Shown here: piece after piece, positions 53,283 through 63,287 of the stretch
Position numbering within the stretch: the first letter of the stretch is position 1
How the letters are laid out: every line of letters starts with the position of its first letter
Source: Novosphingobium sp. Fuku2-ISO-50
GTDB lineage: Bacteria > Pseudomonadota > Alphaproteobacteria > Sphingomonadales > Sphingomonadaceae
Direction: 5' to 3'
Length of the DNA stretch: 64,000 nt
NCBI RefSeq assembly: GCF_001519055.1
Contig: NZ_KQ954286.1
Coordinates: 490,687-554,686 of the forward strand
Translations under genes and position numbers: made by a program
Notes under the pieces: model-generated
What the model was told of the DNA's origin: nothing
The model's input: the letters and a program-made list of their open reading frames with translations, nothing else
Databases searched by the model: none

Positions 53283-54231
53283 CAGCAATTCCTCGAATGA
53301 CAATCGGCATCAGCCAAGCCTCGCGCTCATTGCAGGGCCGACCGCCAGCGGCAAGAGCGATCTTGCCGTGCGCCTCGCGCTTGCCGAACAAGCCGCCGGG
53401 CGCAGCGCGGTCGTCATCAATGCCGACAGCGCACAAGTCTATGCCGACCTCGCCATCCTGAGCGCGCGTCCCGAACCCGACGAGATGCGCGGCGTCTCCC
53501 ATCGCCTGTTCGGCGCGTGGGACGGTGCGCAAGCCTGCTCCGCCGCCGATTGGGCCGCCGCCGCGCGCACCGAAATCGCCCGCGCGCATGAGGCAGGCGC
53601 CTTGCCGATCCTGGTCGGCGGGACCGGGCTCTATATCCGCACGCTGCTCGACGGCATTGCCCCGATCCCGCCGATCGATCCCGACATTCGCGCACAAGTC
53701 CGCGCCCTGCCCGTCGCGCAAGCCTGGGCGGCGCTATCGCGCGAAGACCCCGAACGCGCGGCCAGGCTGGCCCCGGCGGACATCACGCGGATCGCGCGCG
53801 CGCTCGAAGTGGTGCGATCCACCGGGCGTCCGCTGGCGGACTGGCAGGCCGAGCGCGAGGGCGGGATCGGCGATGCGGTTCGCGTGTCGGCGGTCGTGCT
53901 GATGCCGGATCGGCCCTGGCTCTACGAGCGGTGCGACCGGCGCTTTGCCGCGATGTGGCAGCACGGCGCAATCGAGGAAGTGCGCGCGCTTTTGGCGCGG
54001 CGGCTCGATCCGGAGCTGCCGGTGATGCGCGCAATCGGAGTGCGCGAAATTGCCGCATTTCTGTCGGGCGACATGGACGCCGAATCGGCCATCGGCTCGG
54101 GGCAACAAGCCACGCGCAACTATGCCAAGCGGCAATATACCTGGCTGCGGCACCAGATGCCCGCCACCTGGCCTCGGCTTGCGATTGAAAATTACATTGA
54201 CAAGGCCGATATAGCAGGATTATTTCAATAA
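53275..54231 (+). CDS. miaA: tRNA dimethylallyltransferase
   Basis: Adds an isopentenyl group to A37 of tRNAs reading UNN codons. The 318-residue protein has the P-loop GPTASGKS (21-28), [24 protein letters not shown] and the C-terminal [18 protein letters not shown] 53275 gives a slightly long polar N-terminus ([12 protein letters not shown]) that overlaps serB by 8 bp. hfq, often adjacent in gammaproteobacteria, is not here. Its end is close to the ilv leader. Confidence 0.96.
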   Translation: MSTSNSSNDNRHQPSLALIAGPTASGKSDLAVRLALAEQAAGRSAVVINADSAQVYADLAILSARPEPDEMRGVSHRLFGAWDGAQACSAADWAAAARTEIARAHEAGALPILVGGTGLYIRTLLDGIAPIPPIDPDIRAQVRALPVAQAWAALSREDPERAARLAPADITRIARALEVVRSTGRPLADWQAEREGGIGDAVRVSAVVLMPDRPWLYERCDRRFAAMWQHGAIEEVRALLARRLDPELPVMRAIGVREIAAFLSGDMDAESAIGSGQQATRNYAKRQYTWLRHQMPATWPRLAIENYIDKADIAGLFQ

Positions 54232-54237
54232 TAGCCG

Positions 54238-54261
54238 CTTGACATGACTGATTATGTCAAG
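54238..54261. promoter_or_regulatory. Palindrome over the probable ilv promoter
   Basis: CTTGACAT (54238-54245) and ATGTCAAG (54254-54261) form a perfect 8-bp dyad with an 8-bp centre. The left arm contains a consensus -35 box TTGACA (54239-54244); TAGCAG 17 bp later (54262-54267) is a weak -10 candidate. A regulator binding here would block or steer polymerase at the ilv operon. Confidence 0.5.
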
Positions 54262-54328
54262 TAGCAGGCCGTCAATTGCCTGGGTTTCCCTTGTTTTGCG
54301 GAAATCCGGGTGCCCGAGGAGGGAGAGA

Positions 54329-54361
54329 CGGCCCGGCACGCATGACCATGCGGCCGGGCCG
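54329..54361 (+). promoter_or_regulatory. Stable leader hairpin upstream of ilvB
   Basis: CGGCCCGG (54329-54336) pairs with CCGGGCCG (54354-54361), with an inner stem CGCAT/ATGCG and loop GACC. It precedes the leader terminator by 56 bp, and its GC-rich arms could alternatively pair with the GGGGCCCCGG of that terminator. Confidence 0.6.
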
Positions 54362-54416
54362 AAATATTTGATCTCGCTCCGCCCGGGCACTCGCAGGGCG
54401 CACAATCGGCAGGGGC

Positions 54417-54441
54417 CCCGGTGGCGACACCGGGCTTTTTT
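54417..54441 (+). terminator. Rho-independent terminator in the ilvB leader (candidate attenuator)
   Basis: CCCGGTG (54417-54423), loop GCGA, CACCGGG (54428-54434), then six T (54436-54441) and another five T at 54446-54450. It lies 64 bp before the ilvB start and well after the probable promoter, so it can only act by premature termination of the ilv transcript. Attenuation is documented for ilvBN in Caulobacter; here it is inferred. Confidence 0.8.
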
Positions 54442-54504
54442 GCTGTTTTTCATCGGCGGATGGGTCTATCGGCCCGCATTTCCGCCAAATTGGGGAATAA
54501 ACCT

Positions 54505-56253
54505 GTGAACACCGAGCGCAGCGGCGCGGAAATCCTGGTCGAAAGTCTGGTCGCCAAGGGAGTCGAATTCGTGTTCGGCTATCCCGGCGGCGCAGTGCTG
54601 CCGATCTATGACGCGCTGTTCGGCGAAGAACGCATCCGCCATATCCTCGTCCGTCACGAAGCCGGCGCGGCGCATGCGGCCGAAGGCTATGCGCGCGCGA
54701 CCGGCAAGCCCGGCGTCGTGCTGGTGACGTCGGGCCCGGGCGCGACCAATGCGGTCACCGGGATTGCCGATGCGTTCATGGATTCGATCCCGCTCGTCGT
54801 CATCACCGGGCAGGTTCCCACCGCCCTGATCGGCACCGACGCGTTTCAGGAGGCCGATACCGTCGGCCTGACCCGCCATTGCACCAAGCACAACTATCTG
54901 GTGAAAGATCCGGCGGATCTCGCCGGGATCGTCGACGAGGCGTTTCATATCGCTACCGCCGGTCGCCCCGGCCCGGTCGTCATCGACATTCCCAAGGACG
55001 TGCAGATCGGCCTCGCGCACTGGAACGGTCGCCCGCCGCAGCGCCGCACGCGTTATGCCCCGCAGACCACCGCCGCATCGGCCGACATTGCGCAAGCCGT
55101 CGCGATGATCGCCGCTGCTGAACGCCCGATTTTCTATACCGGTGGCGGGATCATCAACGCCGGCCCCGCAGCCAGCCGTGCCTTGCGCGAATTTCAGAAG
55201 CTGACCGGCGCGCCGGTGACTTCGACGCTGATGGGCCTCGGCGCCTTTCCGGCGGGCGATCCGGCCTGGCTCGGCATGCTCGGCATGCATGGCACGTATG
55301 AAGCCAATATGGCGATGAACAAGGCCGACCTGATCATCGCGCTGGGCGCTCGGTTTGACGACCGGGTCACCGGGCGGCTCGACGCTTTTGCGCCCAACAG
55401 CGCGAAAATCCATGTCGATATCGATCGCGCCTCGATCAACAAGACGGTCCATGTCGATCTGCCGATCGTCGGCGATTGCGCGGTCGTGCTCGAACAGATG
55501 ATCGAGGCATGGCTCGAAACCGGCCACACTGCCGTCGATCAGGTCGAATGGTATGCCCATATCGACGGCTGGCGCGCGCGCCAGAGCCTTTCCTATCCGT
55601 CGCGCGGGCAGGAAATCATGCCGCAAAAGGCGATCGAGCGGCTGTATGAGCTGACGCGCGACCGCGATCCGGTGATCAGCACCGAAGTCGGCCAGCACCA
55701 GATGTGGGCCGCGCAGCACTTTCACTTCACCGGGCCCAACAAGTGGCTGACGTCGGGGGGCCTTGGCACGATGGGCTATGGCTTGCCTGCCGCCATCGGC
55801 GCGCAGGCCGGTTGCCCCGATTCGCTGGTCATCGACATTGCCGGCGACGCCTCGATCCAGATGAACATTCAGGAAATGGGCACCGCGACGCAATACCGCC
55901 TGCCGGTCAAGGTCTTCGTGCTCAACAACGAATGGATGGGCATGGTCCGCCAGTGGCAGGAACTGACGTACGAAAGCCGCTATTCCAATTCCTATTCGGA
56001 CAGCCTGCCCGATTTCGTGAAGCTGGCCGAAGCGTATGGCTGGAAGGGCATTCGCATCACCACGATGGATGAACTCGATGCCGGGATTCAGGCGATGATC
56101 GATCATCCCGGCCCGGTCTTCGTCGATTGCCTGGTGGTCAAGGAAGCCAACTGCTTCCCGATGATTCCGTCGGGCGCGGCGCATACCGACATGATCCTCT
56201 ATGGCGACGAAGTTGCCGGGACGATGGACGACACCGCCAAGGCGCTGGTCTGA
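54505..56253 (+). CDS. ilvB: Acetolactate synthase large subunit
   Basis: ThDP-dependent enzyme that condenses pyruvate to acetolactate or acetohydroxybutyrate, the first common step of Val, Leu and Ile synthesis. The 582-residue protein has the N-terminal Pyr domain (VFGYPGGAVLPIYD, catalytic Glu in VRHEAGAAHAAEGYA), a central FAD-binding domain, and the PP domain with the ThDP motif GDASIQMNIQEMGTATQ ending NN. GTG 54505 is the conserved start, with GGGGAAT upstream. It heads ilvB-ilvH-ilvC behind a leader with a terminator. Confidence 0.97.
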   Translation: MNTERSGAEILVESLVAKGVEFVFGYPGGAVLPIYDALFGEERIRHILVRHEAGAAHAAEGYARATGKPGVVLVTSGPGATNAVTGIADAFMDSIPLVVITGQVPTALIGTDAFQEADTVGLTRHCTKHNYLVKDPADLAGIVDEAFHIATAGRPGPVVIDIPKDVQIGLAHWNGRPPQRRTRYAPQTTAASADIAQAVAMIAAAERPIFYTGGGIINAGPAASRALREFQKLTGAPVTSTLMGLGAFPAGDPAWLGMLGMHGTYEANMAMNKADLIIALGARFDDRVTGRLDAFAPNSAKIHVDIDRASINKTVHVDLPIVGDCAVVLEQMIEAWLETGHTAVDQVEWYAHIDGWRARQSLSYPSRGQEIMPQKAIERLYELTRDRDPVISTEVGQHQMWAAQHFHFTGPNKWLTSGGLGTMGYGLPAAIGAQAGCPDSLVIDIAGDASIQMNIQEMGTATQYRLPVKVFVLNNEWMGMVRQWQELTYESRYSNSYSDSLPDFVKLAEAYGWKGIRITTMDELDAGIQAMIDHPGPVFVDCLVVKEANCFPMIPSGAAHTDMILYGDEVAGTMDDTAKALV

Positions 56254-56267
56254 GGGGGACACACACC

Positions 56268-57858
<1,591 letters not shown>

Positions 57859-57873
57859 GCATCACGCCCATCG

Positions 57874-57905
57874 AGCCCCTTCCCTCGCGGGAAGGGGCTT
57901 TTTTT
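57874..57905 (+). terminator. Terminator of the ilvBHC operon
   Basis: An 11-bp stem, AGCCCCTTCCC (57874-57884) with GGGAAGGGGCT (57889-57899), loop TCGC, followed by seven T. Confidence 0.95.
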
Positions 57906-57925
57906 GTGTCAGCGCATCTTTTCTG

Positions 57926-59053
57926 TCAACGCATCAGGGCAAAGGCCTTGCGCAGTTCGTCGGCGAAAGCTTCGGGCTGTTCCCAGGCGGCGAAGTGGCC
58001 GCCTTTGTCCAGTTCGTTCCAATAGACCAGATTGGTGCAGTGGCGTTCGACCCATTTGCGCGGGGCGGGCAGGATTTCCCTGGGGAACACGCTGCACGCC
58101 ACCGGCATGGTGATGTCTTGCGGGGCAAAACTGCCAAAGCTTTCCCAATAGAGCCGCGCCGATGACGCGCCGGTCGCCGTCAGCCAATAGAGCATCAGAT
58201 TGTCGATGATCGAGACGCGGCTGAGCGAGTCTTCGGGCTTGCCCGCATTGTCGGTCCAGGCCCCCATCTTTTCATAGATCCATGCCGCAAGGCCCACCGG
58301 CGAATCGACCAGGCCATAGCCGACCGTCTGCGGGCGAGTGCGCTGCTGCGTCGAATAGCCCGAATCCCATTCCTGATAGTGCTGCAATGCGGCCAGGGCG
58401 CGCAGTTCGTCCGGCCCCGGAGCGACGAGGTCTTCGGGCAAGGGCCGCGCGATCGGCATGTTGAGGTGGATCCCCGCGCAGCCGGGAATGGCCTGCCGCC
58501 CGATCTGCGTCGTCACCGCCGCCCCCCAGTCGCCGCCTTGCGCAAACCAGCGATCATAGCCCAGCCGCGCCATCAGCACGCCCCAGGCCCGCGCGATCCG
58601 CTCGACGCCCCAGCCCGCTTTGTCCGGTTTACCCGACAGCCCATAGCCGGGCAGGCAGGGGATCACGCAATGAAACGCATCGGCAGCATCCTGCGGATCG
58701 GTCAGCCGCGGGATCACCTCGCGAAATTCGAGAATCGAGCCCGGCCAGCCGTGGGTCAAAAGCAACGGTGTCGCGTTTTCATGACGCGAACGGACATGCA
58801 GAAAGCGAATGGCCACACCGTCGATCACCGTGCTCGACAGCCCTTGCGCATTGATCCACGCCTCGGTCCGCCGCCAGTCGTAATCGTGGCGCCAGGTCGA
58901 CACGAAATCCTGCAACGCGGCCAGCGGCACGCCTTGCGACCAGTCATCGACGGTCTCTCGCTCGGGCCAGCGCGTCGCGTCGATCCGCGTACAAAGATCG
59001 ACAAGCGCCGTTTCGGGCACGGCAAGGACATAAGGTTCGACAAGACCGTTCAT
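57926..59053 (-). CDS. Epoxide hydrolase (alpha/beta-hydrolase with EHN domain)
   Basis: Soluble epoxide hydrolase-type protein of 375 residues. The N-terminal EHN region (DLCTRIDATRWPERETVDDWSQG) precedes an alpha/beta-hydrolase core with the oxyanion loop HGWPGS, the nucleophile Asp in GGDWGAAVTTQ and the catalytic His in KGGHFAAWEQPE. It resembles juvenile-hormone-type epoxide hydrolases widespread in alphaproteobacteria; the substrate is unknown. It is transcribed toward the ilvC terminator and diverges from leuA across a 288-bp region. Confidence 0.9.
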   Translation of the reverse strand: MNGLVEPYVLAVPETALVDLCTRIDATRWPERETVDDWSQGVPLAALQDFVSTWRHDYDWRRTEAWINAQGLSSTVIDGVAIRFLHVRSRHENATPLLLTHGWPGSILEFREVIPRLTDPQDAADAFHCVIPCLPGYGLSGKPDKAGWGVERIARAWGVLMARLGYDRWFAQGGDWGAAVTTQIGRQAIPGCAGIHLNMPIARPLPEDLVAPGPDELRALAALQHYQEWDSGYSTQQRTRPQTVGYGLVDSPVGLAAWIYEKMGAWTDNAGKPEDSLSRVSIIDNLMLYWLTATGASSARLYWESFGSFAPQDITMPVACSVFPREILPAPRKWVERHCTNLVYWNELDKGGHFAAWEQPEAFADELRKAFALMR

Positions 59054-59147
59054 CGGGCACTATCCTCTTCCCGTCGGGGTCAATTTCGTTGCCCCGGCTT
59101 GCTTTCATTCTGGACAATCCGCGCTCGATTGACCATAGCCTTGGACC

Positions 59148-59198
59148 ATGACGCGCTTGTCGAACCTTACCCTGCGACTTATCCGCCCTTGGGCGTGA
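59148..59198 (+). CDS. Putative leucine leader peptide of leuA
   Basis: A 16-residue open frame MTRLSNLTLRLIRPWA with ATG at 59148 and TGA at 59196. Leu codons stand at positions 4, 7, 9 and 11 and Ile at 12, far above chance for so short a frame. It lies 143 bp before the leuA start on the same strand, followed by alternative hairpins. This is the arrangement of a leu attenuator, in which ribosome stalling at Leu codons tunes leuA transcription. No strong ribosome site is seen, so translation is unproven. Confidence 0.6.
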   Translation: MTRLSNLTLRLIRPWA

Positions 59199-59255
59199 GC
59201 TGACGCGTCGGTTTCGCGGCGCGCACGGCGCCCAGGGGACTTGCACCACATCGAT

Positions 59256-59305
59256 GTGCCGATAGAGCCCGTTTTAGCAGCCCCCTGTTTCGCGGGCATC
59301 GGCAC
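59256..59305 (+). promoter_or_regulatory. Alternative hairpins in the leuA leader
   Basis: GTGCCGAT (59256-59263) and GCCCG (59267-59271) pair with CGGGC (59293-59297) and ATCGGCAC (59298-59305), making a 13-bp interrupted stem. The GTGC can instead pair with GCAC at 59243-59246 around CACATCGATGTG. No good T-run follows, so which form stops transcription is unclear. Confidence 0.5.
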
Positions 59306-59341
59306 AGTATTTGCAACATTCCGGTTCCAGAGCATCATCCC

Positions 59342-61015
59342 ATGTCCATGCTGAAAAATCCCTCGGTCAAGTACCGTCCCTTCCCGCAAGTTCCGCTGAC
59401 CGACCGTCAGTGGCCCAGCCGCACCATCACCAAGGCGCCGCGCTGGCTGTCGACCGACATGCGCGACGGCAACCAGTCGTTGATCGACCCGATGGACGCC
59501 GAAAAGAAAGCGCGGTTCTTCGACTTGCTGCTCAAAGTCGGGCTCAAGGAAATCGAGGTCGGTTTCCCCAGCGCCGGGGCGACCGAATATGATTTCATCC
59601 GCGGTCTCGTCGATCAGGGGCGCATTCCCGACGATGTTTTTGTCCAGGTGCTGACCCAGTCGCGCGAAGACCTGATCAAGACCTCGTTCGAAAGCCTCGC
59701 CGGCGCCAAACAGGCGATCGTTCACGTCTACAACGCGGTCTCGCCGCTGTGGCGCGAAGTCGTGTTCGGCATGTCCCAGGCGCAGATCCTCGACATCGCC
59801 CGCGCCGGGGCCTCGTTCCTGCGCGATCAGGCGGCGCGCTTTCCGCAGACCGACTGGCATTTCGAATATAGCCCGGAAACCTTTTCGACCGCCGAACTCG
59901 ATTTCAGCATCGCGGCGTGCGAAGCGGTGATGGAGATCCTCCAGCCGACAGTCGAAAAGCCGATCATTCTCAATCTGCCGGCGACGGTGGAGGCGGCAAC
60001 GGCAAACATCTATGCCGACCAGATCGAATATTTCTGCCGCAATCTGCCCGGCCGTGACCGCGCGGTGATCAGCCTGCACACGCACAACGACCGGGGTACC
60101 GGCGTCGCGGCGGCGGAGCTGGGCATGATGGCCGGCGCCGACCGCGTCGAAGGCTGCCTGTTCGGCAACGGCGAGCGCACCGGCAACTGCTGCCTGGTTA
60201 CGGTCGCCTTGAACATGTACACGCAAGGCGTTGATCCGGAACTGGATTTTTCCGACATCGATCACGTTATCCAGACGGTCGAATATTGCAACCAGCTGCC
60301 CGTGCCCGAACGTCATCCTTATGGCGGCGAACTGGTCTTCACCGCCTTTTCCGGCAGCCATCAGGACGCGATCAAGAAAGGCTTCGCCGCCCAGGAACGC
60401 CGCAACGACCAGCTCTGGGCGGTGCCCTATCTGCCGATCGACCCCGCCGATCTCGGCCGCAGCTATGAAGCGGTGATCCGGGTCAATTCGCAAAGCGGCA
60501 AGGGCGGCTTTGCCTGGGTGCTCGAACAGGATCAGGGGCTCAAGCTGCCCAAGAAAATGCAGGCCGATTTCAGCCGCCATGTGCAGGCGCTGGCCGACGA
60601 ACTGGGCCGCGAACTTCATGCCGACGACATCTGGGCCGTGTTCCGCCGGGCCTATCGCCTTGACGCGCCACAGCATTTTCAACTGATCGACTATGAAGAA
60701 GCCAAGGCCAGCGACGGCACCCGCGTCTTTGCGGGCAAGATCACGGTCGACGGCAAAGTGCAGTCGGTCAGCGGGCGCGGCAACGGGCTGATCTCGTCGG
60801 TCATCGCCACGCTTCGCGAAGGGTTTGGCATCGCCATCGATGTGCGCGACTATTCCGAACACGCGCTGACCGGCGGCAGCGATGCGCGCGCAGCGGCCTA
60901 TGTCGAATGCGTAACGCCCGAAGGCAAAGTGGTCTGGGGCGTCGGCATCGACGAAGACGTCGCCACCGCCAGCGTCCGCGCGATCCTGTCCGCCGCCAAC
61001 GCAGTCCGCGCCTGA
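59342..61015 (+). CDS. leuA: 2-isopropylmalate synthase
   Basis: First committed step of leucine synthesis: condensation of 2-oxoisovalerate with acetyl-CoA. The 557-residue protein is of the LeuA2 type. Its catalytic barrel has STDMRDGNQSLIDPM, EIEVGFPSAG, SLHTHNDRGTGVAAAELG (metal-binding HxH) and GCLFGNGERTGN, followed by a linker and a C-terminal allosteric domain for leucine feedback (about 440-557). ATG 59342 gives MSMLKNPSVKYRPF, the normal start. It lies behind a leader with a Leu-rich peptide. Confidence 0.97.
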   Translation: MSMLKNPSVKYRPFPQVPLTDRQWPSRTITKAPRWLSTDMRDGNQSLIDPMDAEKKARFFDLLLKVGLKEIEVGFPSAGATEYDFIRGLVDQGRIPDDVFVQVLTQSREDLIKTSFESLAGAKQAIVHVYNAVSPLWREVVFGMSQAQILDIARAGASFLRDQAARFPQTDWHFEYSPETFSTAELDFSIAACEAVMEILQPTVEKPIILNLPATVEAATANIYADQIEYFCRNLPGRDRAVISLHTHNDRGTGVAAAELGMMAGADRVEGCLFGNGERTGNCCLVTVALNMYTQGVDPELDFSDIDHVIQTVEYCNQLPVPERHPYGGELVFTAFSGSHQDAIKKGFAAQERRNDQLWAVPYLPIDPADLGRSYEAVIRVNSQSGKGGFAWVLEQDQGLKLPKKMQADFSRHVQALADELGRELHADDIWAVFRRAYRLDAPQHFQLIDYEEAKASDGTRVFAGKITVDGKVQSVSGRGNGLISSVIATLREGFGIAIDVRDYSEHALTGGSDARAAAYVECVTPEGKVVWGVGIDEDVATASVRAILSAANAVRA

Positions 61016-61022
61016 ACCGAAT

Positions 61023-61050
61023 TGCGGGGGGCTCGATCGGGCTCCCCGCA
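61023..61050 (+). terminator. GC-rich hairpin after leuA
   Basis: TGCGGGG (61023-61029) pairs with CCCCGCA (61044-61050), with inner GC pairs. No T-run follows, so it may be a weak or Rho-assisted terminator. Confidence 0.35.
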
Positions 61051-61142
61051 CAAATTCAATCAACCGCTTAAAGCGGCTTGCGACCCACGCCGTTTCAGCC
61101 ATAGTTCCCGCCAGGGCCGAACGGCCAACTGCGGGAGTGACC

Positions 61143-62192
61143 ATGTCCGAAGCAATTCTCGAGCCCGACCTGCCGATCATCGATCCGCATCACCACTTGT
61201 GGGACTTGCGGCAATTGCTGCCCCATTTCCCCGAGCCGCAGCACCCGTTCATCGCCGCGATCGCCCGTGCGCCCTATTACACGTTCGACCAGCTCCACGC
61301 CGACGTGACCACCGGGCACAATGTGATCGGCACGGTATTCATGGAATGCGGCGCATTCTACAACTGCGACGGCGATCCCGCGCTCAAGTCGGTGGGCGAA
61401 GTCGAATTCGTCAATGGCGTCGCCGCACAAGGCGCAAGCGGGCTCTATGGCGCCTATCGCCCTTGCGCGGCGATCGTCGGCCATGCCGACCTGACCCGCG
61501 GCGACGGCGCACGCGATGTGCTCGAAGCATTGGTCGCCGCATCGCCCCGGTTTCGCGGCATTCGCCACTCAGGCGCGTGGGATGCCGATCCCGACGTGCT
61601 GGGCCCTCCGTTTCATGCGCCGCAGGGGCTGTTTGGCGATGAGGCGTTCCGCGCGGGGTTTCGGCACCTTGGCGAGCTTGGCCTGACATTCGACGCCTGG
61701 GTGCTCGAACCGCAGCTAGACGACGTGATCGCGCTCGCCCGCGCCTTTCCCGATCAACCGATCGTGCTCGACCATTGCGGTACGCCGCTCAACATCGCCA
61801 GTTATCACGGACATCTGCACGAACGTTTCGACATCTGGCGGACGAAAATCCGCGCGCTGGGCGAATTGCCCAATGTCTGCGTCAAACTGGGCGGGCTGGC
61901 CATGGCGTTCTGCGGCATGCCCGAGCAAGGACCGGCCAAAGGTCTGGGTTCGCAAGTTCTGGCTGCGCTGTGGCGACCCTATATCGAAACCTGCATCGAT
62001 GCCTTCGGCCCGGAACGCGCCATGTTCGAAAGCAATTATCCGGTCGATCTGTGGGGCGCCGACTACGCGACTTTGTGGAATGCGTTCAAACGCCTTTCCA
62101 CCGGCGCCTCGGCGGGCGAAAAGCGCGCGCTGTTCGCCGGAACCGCCGCTCGCGTCTATGGCATCGAAAACATTTTGCCGCCACCGGCCTGA
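61143..62192 (+). CDS. Amidohydrolase-2 family protein (TIM-barrel metal hydrolase)
   Basis: The 349-residue protein has the N-terminal metal-binding motif IIDPHHHLWDLRQ, a middle GIRHSGAW segment, the barrel residues VLDHCGTP, and the conserved end MFESNYPVDLWG. It belongs to the amidohydrolase-2 family of lactonases and decarboxylases such as the 2-pyrone-4,6-dicarboxylate lactonase relatives. The substrate is unknown. ATG 61143 sits at a good distance from GGGAG; GTG 61137 would be too close. It may be co-expressed with the flavoprotein gene 91 bp downstream, though that gene seems to have its own promoter. Confidence 0.85.
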   Translation: MSEAILEPDLPIIDPHHHLWDLRQLLPHFPEPQHPFIAAIARAPYYTFDQLHADVTTGHNVIGTVFMECGAFYNCDGDPALKSVGEVEFVNGVAAQGASGLYGAYRPCAAIVGHADLTRGDGARDVLEALVAASPRFRGIRHSGAWDADPDVLGPPFHAPQGLFGDEAFRAGFRHLGELGLTFDAWVLEPQLDDVIALARAFPDQPIVLDHCGTPLNIASYHGHLHERFDIWRTKIRALGELPNVCVKLGGLAMAFCGMPEQGPAKGLGSQVLAALWRPYIETCIDAFGPERAMFESNYPVDLWGADYATLWNAFKRLSTGASAGEKRALFAGTAARVYGIENILPPPA

Positions 62193-62208
62193 TACCCCGT
62201 TCAAGGGT

Positions 62209-62237
62209 TTGACAAACCGGGGCGCAAGCGGATAGCG
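62209..62237 (+). promoter_or_regulatory. Candidate promoter with TTTAA/TTAAA dyad
   Basis: TTGACA (62209-62214), a 17-bp spacer, ATAGCG (62232-62237). Just downstream TTTAA-N8-TTAAA (62243-62260) is an inverted repeat that could be a regulator site in front of the flavoprotein gene. Confidence 0.35.
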
Positions 62238-62283
62238 ATGCGTTTAATCGATCACTTAAATTACACGACGAGAGAGAGCAACG

Positions 62284-63264
62284 ATGCCCCTTCCCCCGCT
62301 TTTCGCCAATCTGCGCCTGCCGGTGATTGCTTCGCCGCTGTTTCTGATTTCCGGCCCCGAACTGGTGATCGCGCAATGCAAGGCCGGCGTTGTCGGCAGC
62401 TTCCCCTCGCTCAACGCCCGCCCGATCAGCCAGCTCGACGAATGGCTGCATCAAATCACCGAGGAATTGGCCGCGCACAACCGCGCGCATCCCGACCGCC
62501 CGGCGGCACCCTTTGCGGTCAACCAGATCGTGCACAAGACCAACAACCGGCTCGAAGAAGACATCGCGCTGTGCGGCAAATGGCAAGTGCCGCTGCTGAT
62601 CACCTCGCTCGGCGCGCGCGAGGATGTCTATCAGGCCGCACACAGCTGGGGCGGGATCGTCCTGCATGATGTGATCAACAATCGCTTTGCGCGCAAGGCG
62701 ATCGAAAAGGGCGCCGACGGCCTGATCCCGGTCGCTGCTGGCGCCGGCGGCCATGCCGGGGCGCAATCGCCGTTTGCACTGGTTCAGGAAATCCGCACCT
62801 GGTTCGACGGACTGGTCGCGCTGTCGGGGGCGATCGGGCATGGTCGCTCGATCCTTGCCGCGCAGGCGGTGGGCGCCGATCTCGCCTATATCGGCTCAGC
62901 CTGGATCGCCACTCACGAGGCACGCGCAATCGACGCCTACAAGCAGGCGATCGTCGATTCCGGGGCAGACGATATCGTCTATTCGAACCTGTTTACCGGG
63001 GTTCACGGCAATTACTTGCGCTCATCGATCGTGGGCGCCGGGCTCGATCCCGATCACTTGCCCGAAAGCGACCCGTCGAAAATGAACTTCGGCTCGGGAG
63101 GCAATACCGAGGCCAAGGCATGGAAAGACATCTGGGGCTCGGGCCAGGGCATCGGCACGATCAAGGCGGTTGAAACCGTTGCGGAACGCGTGGCCAAATT
63201 CGAAGCCGAATATCGTGCCGCCGCCGCCGCGCTTGCCGCCAACAGCGCGCCGTTTCTGAAATAG
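62284..63264 (+). CDS. Nitronate monooxygenase-like flavoprotein (2-nitropropane dioxygenase family)
   Basis: FMN-dependent TIM-barrel enzyme of 326 residues. It shows the family pattern LRLPVIASPLFLISGPELVIAQCKAGVVGSFPSLNAR, a phosphate-binding PVAAGAGGHAG loop with the catalytic-site His, and LVALSGAIGHGRSI and VGADLAYIGSAW near the FMN site. Family members oxidise nitronates or act as NADH:quinone or enoyl reductases, so the substrate is open. The ATG is preceded by GAGAGAGAG. Close relatives in sphingomonads often occur near fatty-acid or aromatic catabolism genes. Confidence 0.88.
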   Translation: MPLPPLFANLRLPVIASPLFLISGPELVIAQCKAGVVGSFPSLNARPISQLDEWLHQITEELAAHNRAHPDRPAAPFAVNQIVHKTNNRLEEDIALCGKWQVPLLITSLGAREDVYQAAHSWGGIVLHDVINNRFARKAIEKGADGLIPVAAGAGGHAGAQSPFALVQEIRTWFDGLVALSGAIGHGRSILAAQAVGADLAYIGSAWIATHEARAIDAYKQAIVDSGADDIVYSNLFTGVHGNYLRSSIVGAGLDPDHLPESDPSKMNFGSGGNTEAKAWKDIWGSGQGIGTIKAVETVAERVAKFEAEYRAAAAALAANSAPFLK

Positions 63265-63287
63265 CAGAGGATCAGGCCGAGACGTTA

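Noticed and set aside
54254..54508. 84-codon protein gene running into the ilvB start
   Set aside because: It crosses the leader hairpin and terminator, has no ribosome site and an Arg/Pro-rich composition; only its early I-V-L-rich stretch is kept as a possible control region.
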